Assembly (NCBI RefSeq): GCF_014695715.1
Contig: NZ_JACJOT010000008.1
Location: forward strand, 434,001 to 498,000
DNA length: 64,000 nucleotides
Direction of reading: 5' to 3'
Source of the DNA: Microcoleus sp. FACHB-68
GTDB lineage: Bacteria; Cyanobacteriota; Cyanobacteriia; Cyanobacteriales; Oscillatoriaceae
Position numbers and translations under genes: made by a program. This document shows positions 58,201-64,000 of the stretch, one piece after another. Every line of letters begins with the position of its first letter. The stretch's first letter is position 1. Below the pieces are notes generated by a model. The model searched no databases and was not told the origin of the DNA. It was given only the letters and a program-made list of their open reading frames with translations.

Positions 58201-59052
58201 ATGACCTCAACTCTGAATCAGCAAATTCAACAATTTTACGATGCCTCTTCCGGTTTGTGGGAGCAAATTTGGGGAGAGCATATGCACCACGGTTACTATG
58301 GGCCAAGTGGCACCTGGAAAAAAGAGCGCCGGCAGGCTCAAATTGATTTAATTGAGGAATTGCTGAAATGGGCGCAAGTCAAGTCAGCCCAAAAAATTCT
58401 TGATGTGGGCTGCGGAATAGGGGGCAGCACCCTTTATTTAGCGCAAAAGTTCAACGCCTCCGCCACTGGCATCACCCTCAGTCCTGTACAAGCCGGTCGG
58501 GCAACCGAACGCGCCCAAGCTGCCGGATTAGGTGAAACAACGCAATTTCAAGTGGCAGATGCCCTGAATATGCCCTTTACAGACGATTCTTTTGATTTAG
58601 TCTGGTCGCTGGAAAGTGGCGAACACATGGCAGATAAGCAGAAATTTTTACAAGAATGCTATCGAGTCCTGAAGCCGGGAGGAACCTTGATCTTTGTTAC
58701 CTGGTGTCACCGGCCTACCGATGAACCTGCCGGCCCGCTGACAGCCGATGAGCGAAAACACTTAGAGGAGATTTACCGCGTTTATCGTTTGCCCTATGTG
58801 ATTTCGCTGCCAGACTATGAAGAAATCGCTCAACAGCAGAAATTTCAAAATATCCGTACCGCCGATTGGTCAGCCGCCGTGGCACCTTTCTGGGATGTTG
58901 TGATTGATTCAGCCTTCAACCCCGCTGCGATTTTCGGTTTGCTCACCTCCGGTTGGTCAACCATTGAAGCAGCGCTTTCTCTCCATCTCATGAGTCGCGG
59001 CTATGAACGCGGGTTAGTTCGATTTGGCTTACTGTCTGCGACTAAATCCTAA
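58201..59052 (+). CDS. Gamma-tocopherol methyltransferase
   Basis: SAM-dependent methyltransferase that converts gamma- to alpha-tocopherol, an antioxidant of the photosynthetic membranes. The 283-aa protein has the SAM motif ILDVGCGIGG at 66-75, the N-terminal FYDASSGLWEQIWGEHMHHG typical of tocopherol/VTE4-type enzymes, and LVWSLESGEHM. It lacks the plant transit peptide, as expected. The start is ATG. Closely related methyltransferases (for example 2-methyl-6-phytylbenzoquinol type) are more distant, so the assignment is fairly firm. It lies near an aldehyde dehydrogenase of the Slr0091 type. Confidence 0.88.
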   Translation: MTSTLNQQIQQFYDASSGLWEQIWGEHMHHGYYGPSGTWKKERRQAQIDLIEELLKWAQVKSAQKILDVGCGIGGSTLYLAQKFNASATGITLSPVQAGRATERAQAAGLGETTQFQVADALNMPFTDDSFDLVWSLESGEHMADKQKFLQECYRVLKPGGTLIFVTWCHRPTDEPAGPLTADERKHLEEIYRVYRLPYVISLPDYEEIAQQQKFQNIRTADWSAAVAPFWDVVIDSAFNPAAIFGLLTSGWSTIEAALSLHLMSRGYERGLVRFGLLSATKS

Positions 59053-59379
59053 CTTAAGCGATGTCATCCCTGAATCAGTCCGTGATTTTGATCCTTAGCC
59101 TTAGCCGGCTGCTTTGAGCTTGTTTCTGCCCAACACCCGCTAAGTCTTTAAACCTACCCTTGTCAGCTTTCCCCTCTCCTCCTTACAAGGGCCGGTTTTT
59201 TTTAGCCTGCCGGCAGCGCCAGATCGTTTCTCGCTTTATTTCCTTCTCCCCCTCTCTCGCACAACAACGGGAAACTGACGCCTGATAAAGTAAGTCTGAG
59301 GCTGTATTGTGCTGCCGGCGCAATAGTTTTGACCGTTCTGCTCCATTTAGCTATAAAATCACCGCCTGTTATTGAGTTG
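59053..59379. other. Intergenic region before the glycosyltransferase gene
   Basis: 327 bp between two genes on the same strand. It contains GCCGG-rich stretches and a T-run at 59198-59203 after GGGCCGG. No gene is recognised. Confidence 0.4.
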
Positions 59380-61398
59380 ATGAAATTTAAGGTGAATCAC
59401 ACAATTATCAATTTCTTGAAATCTTGCCAGAAGCATCCAGCGATTGCTTGGACGCTGTCTATGCTGTGGTTATTTTTAATTTGCTGGCTGGCTTTTCTGT
59501 GGAATTTAGGCAAATTCGGCTTAATTGATGAAACGGAACCGCTATTTGCAGAAGCCGCCCGTCAGATGACCGTTACCGGCGATTGGATTACTCCATATTT
59601 TAATGAGGAGACGCGCTTCGATAAGCCCCCATTAATTTACTGGTTGATGGCAATTTTTTATAAAATTGTCGGCGTTAATGAGTGGGCGGTACGCTTGCCT
59701 TCAGCCCTGTCTGCAATTGCTCTGGCCGGCTTAGGTTTTTATACGCTACGATATTTTACCCCGCAGAATCCATTTTCTAATTCTGAGTTAGAAACTGAAC
59801 CGACAGAAACGATTTCTGAAAATTTAGACGCGCAAAAATCTTCTTCTGTTGAGCCGGCAAAACCTTGGTTAATTGCCCTCATCGGTTCATCTTTGATCGC
59901 CTTGAATCCCGAAACCATTGCTTGGGCGAGAGTCGGTGTCTCTGATATGCTGCTCACCGGCTGTATGGGTTCGGCATTGTTAGCCTTTTTTATCGGTTAT
60001 GCCAAAGCTGAAAACAGCCAGTTACCAGAAACCCATAAAACAAAGCCTTTTCCTTGGAATTTTCTTCTGTTTACTTCCCCGTGGTATCTCGCCTTTTATG
60101 TACTCGTTGCCTTAGCAATTCTCGCCAAAGGGCCGGTGGGAATTGTGTTGCCGGCATTAATTATTGCGGCGTTTTTACTTTACCTTGGTAATTTTCGAGA
60201 AGTTTGGCGGGAAATGCGACCGATTTACGGCGCTATTTTGATGCTTGCTATCGCGCTACCTTGGTATATTTTGGTGATTTTAGCCAATGGTGAAGACTAT
60301 ATTAATTCGTTTTTTGGTTATCACAATTTAGAACGATTTACACGTGTCGTCAATCACCATTGGGCACCTTGGTATTTTTATTTTGTGGTCGTGCTGGTTG
60401 GATTTGCGCCGTGGTCTGTTTATTTGCCGGTAGCTATTGCGCGACTACGCTTTTGGAAACGTTCAATTTGGCGTCGGCAACCGCGTTCCAATCAGTTAGG
60501 TTTATTTGCCCTATTTTGGTTTGCTGTCATTTTTGGCTTTTTCACCATTGCGGTTACTAAATTACCCAGCTACGTTCTGCCTTTAATGCCGGCTGCTGCT
60601 ATTTTAGTTGCTTTGCTTTGGGGCGATATTATCCTCTCGATTCCCGCTAATTTTGCTAAGAACCAAGAAAGCAAAGCAGTAGAAATTACGCCAACTGAAA
60701 GCATCGGAGAACCTCCCCCAAGTAAAACAAAATTTTATTCTAATTTCTTAGGCTTGACTTTCTGGCTAAATGTAGCTTTTTGGGCGTTAGGTGCGGCAGC
60801 GTTTTTCTCTCATATTCTCTGGCTGAAAAAGGTCAAAGATCCAGCGATTCCCAATATATCTGAAGTAATTCAGCAGTCGGGTTTATTGATAGCCGGCGGA
60901 GTGATTTGGGCGATTGTTGCCGGTGTCGGCGCGTTTGTTTTGCTGAACCGAAAGAAACGCTGGCTTTGGACAGTTAATTTAGTAGGATTTCTCGCCTTTT
61001 TAATCTTTGTGATGATGCCGGCTTTTTTCCTAATGGATCGCTACCGTCAGATGCCGCTGCGACAACTTGCTGAAACGGTCATTCAAATCAAGCAACCCGG
61101 TGAAGAACTGGTAATGATTGGGTTTGAAAAACCAAGTTTGGTCTTTTACACTCGGCAGCCGGTGCAGTTCTTTCGTAGAGCGAGATCAGGCGTTAATTAT
61201 ATTAAAAAAATTCCTGATACTCAAGCAGATTCAACCTCTGTGTTGATGGTGGGATACCCTTCAAAATTTGAAGAAGGCGGGTTACAACCCAATCAATATA
61301 CAGTTTTGGACAAAGCCGGCGCTTATCAACTTGTTCGAGTATCCAAACAAGTTGTTGCTAGGATTAATCAATCTGATCTATCCATTGACAAAAATTAA
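59380..61398 (+). CDS. Glycosyltransferase family 39/83 (ArnT-like) membrane protein
   Basis: The 672-aa polytopic membrane protein has about 11-12 predicted helices. The first periplasmic loop has DETEPLFAEAARQM and the FDKPPLIYWL motif characteristic of PMT/ArnT-type dolichol- or polyprenyl-phosphate-sugar transferases. It probably transfers a sugar from a lipid carrier to a glycolipid, protein or polysaccharide on the outer face of the cytoplasmic membrane. The C-terminal part (about 540-670) is a soluble periplasmic domain. I start at ATG 59380 (MKFKVNHTI); an upstream TTG is also in frame. Acceptor unknown. Confidence 0.88.
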   Translation: MKFKVNHTIINFLKSCQKHPAIAWTLSMLWLFLICWLAFLWNLGKFGLIDETEPLFAEAARQMTVTGDWITPYFNEETRFDKPPLIYWLMAIFYKIVGVNEWAVRLPSALSAIALAGLGFYTLRYFTPQNPFSNSELETEPTETISENLDAQKSSSVEPAKPWLIALIGSSLIALNPETIAWARVGVSDMLLTGCMGSALLAFFIGYAKAENSQLPETHKTKPFPWNFLLFTSPWYLAFYVLVALAILAKGPVGIVLPALIIAAFLLYLGNFREVWREMRPIYGAILMLAIALPWYILVILANGEDYINSFFGYHNLERFTRVVNHHWAPWYFYFVVVLVGFAPWSVYLPVAIARLRFWKRSIWRRQPRSNQLGLFALFWFAVIFGFFTIAVTKLPSYVLPLMPAAAILVALLWGDIILSIPANFAKNQESKAVEITPTESIGEPPPSKTKFYSNFLGLTFWLNVAFWALGAAAFFSHILWLKKVKDPAIPNISEVIQQSGLLIAGGVIWAIVAGVGAFVLLNRKKRWLWTVNLVGFLAFLIFVMMPAFFLMDRYRQMPLRQLAETVIQIKQPGEELVMIGFEKPSLVFYTRQPVQFFRRARSGVNYIKKIPDTQADSTSVLMVGYPSKFEEGGLQPNQYTVLDKAGAYQLVRVSKQVVARINQSDLSIDKN

Positions 61399-61503
61399 AA
61401 ACTGACCTTTTTTTGCCCCATAAGAAGTGAAAACCGGCTTCAGAAAATCACGCAAATCAATGATCTGTGTGATTCTGTTTTAGCCAAAATTCAGACTTTC
61501 TCC

Positions 61504-64000
61504 TTAATGCGGAATTCTTAAAGTCTGGTTAATTTGCTCTAATAAAGCCGCCATTGACAAATTAGAGGGCAAAACCTGAGTCGCAATCTCCTTGAGAATT
61601 TGATTAATCTGAACGTCTGCCGGCCCAAATTTTTCGGAGACATTCCCAGAATGAGATGGAGTATCACCGGCTGGCTGACGTGTTGAAGGATGACCCGAAT
61701 AAAAAGCACTTTGAGACGAAGAATTAATTTCATGCCCGTTCAAATTGCTCTGTGCAGATTGCAGGGCAACTTCTGATTTCCTTTCATAAGGCTGGTTAAA
61801 CGGACTCTCCCCATTTTTTGTTTCCCCATCACTTTGCTGGGTGAGTACCAAAATCGGAGGTTTAACTTCGAGCTGATTCAAATTAGCCAGTGCTTGTAAG
61901 AAGGTGGATTCGGGTTTGGGTTCTCGCCAGTAAATCAAAAGTAAATCAATACTTTGGTTTTGCAACTGTTGTAAAACCTCAGCCCAAGATCGGCTAGTCA
62001 ACCCTCGAAATCCAGCGGTTTGAATATACTGAATCAGCGCTTGCTGCCAGTCGCTTTTGAGGTCTAAGTTTCCAGATCCCAAAGGCACAGAAACCTGCAA
62101 ATCTGGCAGAGTCGAGACATCCACCACTAAAATACTCGGCTTCCAATTCCGGCCATCGGCGATTTGAATCACCTGCAATAAGGTAGACAGTGCCGGCCAA
62201 GAGGAATCGGAGTTGGCTGAGTTGTCATCTGCACTCCCTAACCAGGGATAAATTTGGAGAGGCCGGCCTCCAGGTGCTAAGGTCACTTGATTGGCGGCTT
62301 GAGTGGTTTTGCGATCAAGGGTGACAAGGGGCAAAGAGGCCAATTTACTGTGACCGATCAGTTCTTGTAGGTACTCCAGCGGATCGTCGAGTCCGGCGGT
62401 GGTATCGAGCAAGACAACATCAGGGTGCCAAACACGGGCCAGCAATTCTGCTTGTTCGAGATCATCGGCTTCTAGGACACGGTAATGATGCCGGTGCAAT
62501 ACACTGTTGAGGTCTGCTATCAGCTGCGGAATTTCATCACTCACCTGGGAGGGATCGGGGTTAAGGGCGAGTGAAACTGAATTGGCACACAGGCGCAGAA
62601 CCGTCAGCTTGGCGGGGGGATTTTCCTTGGGCTGGGTTAGCGCAGTTAACTTGTGTCGCAACGCTTCAGGTTGCACCGGCAGCGTCAAAAAGCCCTCCGC
62701 ACTGTTTTGGGTGGCGAGTTCTTTTTCTGCTTGGGTGGCGGTGACGATCACCGGGATATGGCAAGTGCCGGCATCGGACTTGAGCAAAGTCAGCACATCC
62801 CACCCCGACAGCAGCGGCAGCACGGGATTAAGGAAAATCACCTCCGGACTAAACCGGCGGGCTTTCTCCAGTGCTTCTGTGCCGGCACGGGCCACCACTA
62901 CGCGATAGCCTAAACTGCTCAGCTGTTCTGTCAATTCTTCGATAAACCGGGGAACAGTTTCCACGATCAGCACCAGGCGATGCCGGTTGGCTGCCGGTTC
63001 TTCCCGCGAAGCCGCCGGTTGCGGTGGACACGGTGGCAGCAGCAAGGTAAATTGACTGCCTTCGGCTTCTTTAGAAACAAAGGTGACATCTCCCCCGTGC
63101 TGACGGGCAAGGCGCTGGGTTAATACCAGTCCTAACCCCGCACCCTCAAACCGGCGCGTCAGGGGATTTTCTAATTGCTGGAATTTTTGAAAGATTAAAT
63201 GCTGTTTGTCGTTAGCAATGCCAATGCCGGTATCCCAAACCGTAAAAGCAATCCAGCCTTCCCAGCGGCTAACTTTTAAGCCGGTTGCTCCCGTCGGTTC
63301 TGTGAATTTGAAGGCGTTTGATAGCAGGTGGACGAGCATCTGTCGTAGGCGCAACTCATCGGCAACCAGTGTCTCCAGTCCCGGTTCGATTTCGATGGAA
63401 AACTGCGTTTCTAAAACGGGTTCGTCGTCACTGTCTTGGTCGATCTCTGTATCCTGACGTTCTGAGGCCGATTGCTGCCATGCTTGTTTGAAGGCGCGAT
63501 CACAGACGTTAGTGATGTTCACCGGCTCTACAATCAGTTCCATTTGACCTGTTTCGATGCGGGTCAGATCCAAAATGTCATTAACCACCGTCATCAAATG
63601 ACGCCCGCTTTGATAGATCAGCCGCGCATAACGGGCTTGGCGTTCGTTCAGTTCTCCTATTGAGCGGTCTTTAAGTAAGCTAGATAATCCTAAAACAGCC
63701 GTGAGCGGAGTTTTAAGTTCGTGACTAATACAGGCTAAAAATTCATCTTTTAACCGATTTAGCTGGACTAAATCTGCATTTTTACCCGCCAGTTCTTTGG
63801 CGACTTGCTGGTGTTCTGTGACATCTTCTGCAAGTACCAACCACAGCCTTTCTTCTGATTGCGAAGTGAAGCCTGAAGCGTGGGTGTTTAATGCTTCGCT
63901 TTCATTTTTAATCGGTTCTTTCGAGCCGGCAAAGAATGAGAAAGCCTCCTCACCGGATGCCGTCCCACTGCCTATTGAATGCGCTTCGCCGGCAGATGCT
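61504..64000 (-). CDS. Hybrid histidine kinase / receiver protein (5' end outside the window)
   Basis: The frame stays open to position 64000, so the N-terminus lies beyond the window. At least 831 codons are present. The visible start is probably the end of a PAS region (RLWLVLAEDVTEHQQVAKEL). HisKA follows (ACISHELKTPLTAVLGL, His in the canonical context), then HATPase (NAFKFTEP, GAGLGLVLTQRL). After the kinase are two receiver-like domains. The first has Asn (62827-62829) in place of the phosphorylated Asp and lacks the acidic pair and the Lys. The second keeps an Asp in VVLLDTTAG. A degenerate C-terminal region follows. The output is unclear; it may be a phosphorelay with pseudo-receiver regulation. 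Confidence 0.88.
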   Translation of the reverse strand, partial: ASAGEAHSIGSGTASGEEAFSFFAGSKEPIKNESEALNTHASGFTSQSEERLWLVLAEDVTEHQQVAKELAGKNADLVQLNRLKDEFLACISHELKTPLTAVLGLSSLLKDRSIGELNERQARYARLIYQSGRHLMTVVNDILDLTRIETGQMELIVEPVNITNVCDRAFKQAWQQSASERQDTEIDQDSDDEPVLETQFSIEIEPGLETLVADELRLRQMLVHLLSNAFKFTEPTGATGLKVSRWEGWIAFTVWDTGIGIANDKQHLIFQKFQQLENPLTRRFEGAGLGLVLTQRLARQHGGDVTFVSKEAEGSQFTLLLPPCPPQPAASREEPAANRHRLVLIVETVPRFIEELTEQLSSLGYRVVVARAGTEALEKARRFSPEVIFLNPVLPLLSGWDVLTLLKSDAGTCHIPVIVTATQAEKELATQNSAEGFLTLPVQPEALRHKLTALTQPKENPPAKLTVLRLCANSVSLALNPDPSQVSDEIPQLIADLNSVLHRHHYRVLEADDLEQAELLARVWHPDVVLLDTTAGLDDPLEYLQELIGHSKLASLPLVTLDRKTTQAANQVTLAPGGRPLQIYPWLGSADDNSANSDSSWPALSTLLQVIQIADGRNWKPSILVVDVSTLPDLQVSVPLGSGNLDLKSDWQQALIQYIQTAGFRGLTSRSWAEVLQQLQNQSIDLLLIYWREPKPESTFLQALANLNQLEVKPPILVLTQQSDGETKNGESPFNQPYERKSEVALQSAQSNLNGHEINSSSQSAFYSGHPSTRQPAGDTPSHSGNVSEKFGPADVQINQILKEIATQVLPSNLSMAALLEQINQTLRIPH

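Overview
The window is a chromosomal segment of a cyanobacterium. It carries psaA-psaB (photosystem I core), ycf3 (photosystem I assembly), a petH whose product has an N-terminal phycobilisome-linker domain, prk (Calvin cycle), zds (carotenoid desaturation), a gamma-tocopherol methyltransferase and the Ktr potassium-transport genes. The moderate GC, long AT-rich spacers, heptamer-type and GATTTTAGATT-type intergenic repeats, many TPR/WD40/PAS-GAF/FHA signalling proteins and an abundance of the palindrome GCCGGC suggest a filamentous Oscillatoriales-type species (Microcoleus/Phormidium/Kamptonema-like). The genus is inference.

Layout. 0-10 kb: valS, a TPR protein, a membrane-anchored metallophosphoesterase, a 44-aa protein, ycf3, gatC, a small His/Gln-rich repeat protein and hom. 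9.6-10.7 kb is a small graveyard: a Uma2-like gene with four in-frame stops and no 3' half, abutting a VapBC-type module whose toxin is cut by one in-frame stop. 10.9-16.4 kb: petH and prk (divergent) and a CtaA-type Cu+ ATPase. 16.7-28 kb: two small cyanobacterial proteins, an FHA/zinc-ribbon Ser/Thr kinase, a zinc-ribbon PP2C phosphatase and a 1992-aa multi-PAS/GAF histidine kinase. 29-31.3 kb: a pseudouridine synthase, a 55-aa exported peptide and a lipoprotein with a proline-rich repeat tail. 32.4-37 kb: psaA-psaB with an intrinsic terminator. 37-41.6 kb: pgl, two more FHA proteins, a PRC-barrel protein and a winged-helix-like protein. 41.7-45.5 kb: cobQ, a small 2Fe-2S ferredoxin and an exported 14-blade WD40 protein. 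45.9-50.6 kb: zds with an SRPBCC partner, and an AAA-like ATPase fused to a large uncharacterised domain. 51.3-59 kb: aldehyde dehydrogenase, a YedY-like molybdoenzyme, an exported TPR protein, ktrA, ktrB, tenA and gamma-tocopherol methyltransferase. 59.4-64 kb: a GT39/ArnT-like transferase and a hybrid histidine kinase that runs off the right edge.

How the genes fit together. Photosynthesis (psaAB, ycf3, petH, prk), photoprotection (zds, tocopherol methyltransferase, possibly the aldehyde dehydrogenase) and signalling (kinase, phosphatase, FHA proteins, two histidine kinases) dominate. The most interesting protein is the large histidine kinase at 22.0-28.0 kb. It contains a canonical LOV signature (GRNCRFLQ) and, about 700 residues later, a phytochrome/cyanobacteriochrome-type GAF with the chromophore cysteine in Cys-Tyr rather than Cys-His context, so it may combine flavin and bilin light sensing. 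Next are the AAA-domain fusion at 48-50.6 kb, the uma2/vapC decay zone, and a strong shift in codon choice across most of psaB. No rRNA, tRNA, CRISPR array, complete insertion sequence or prophage was recognised.
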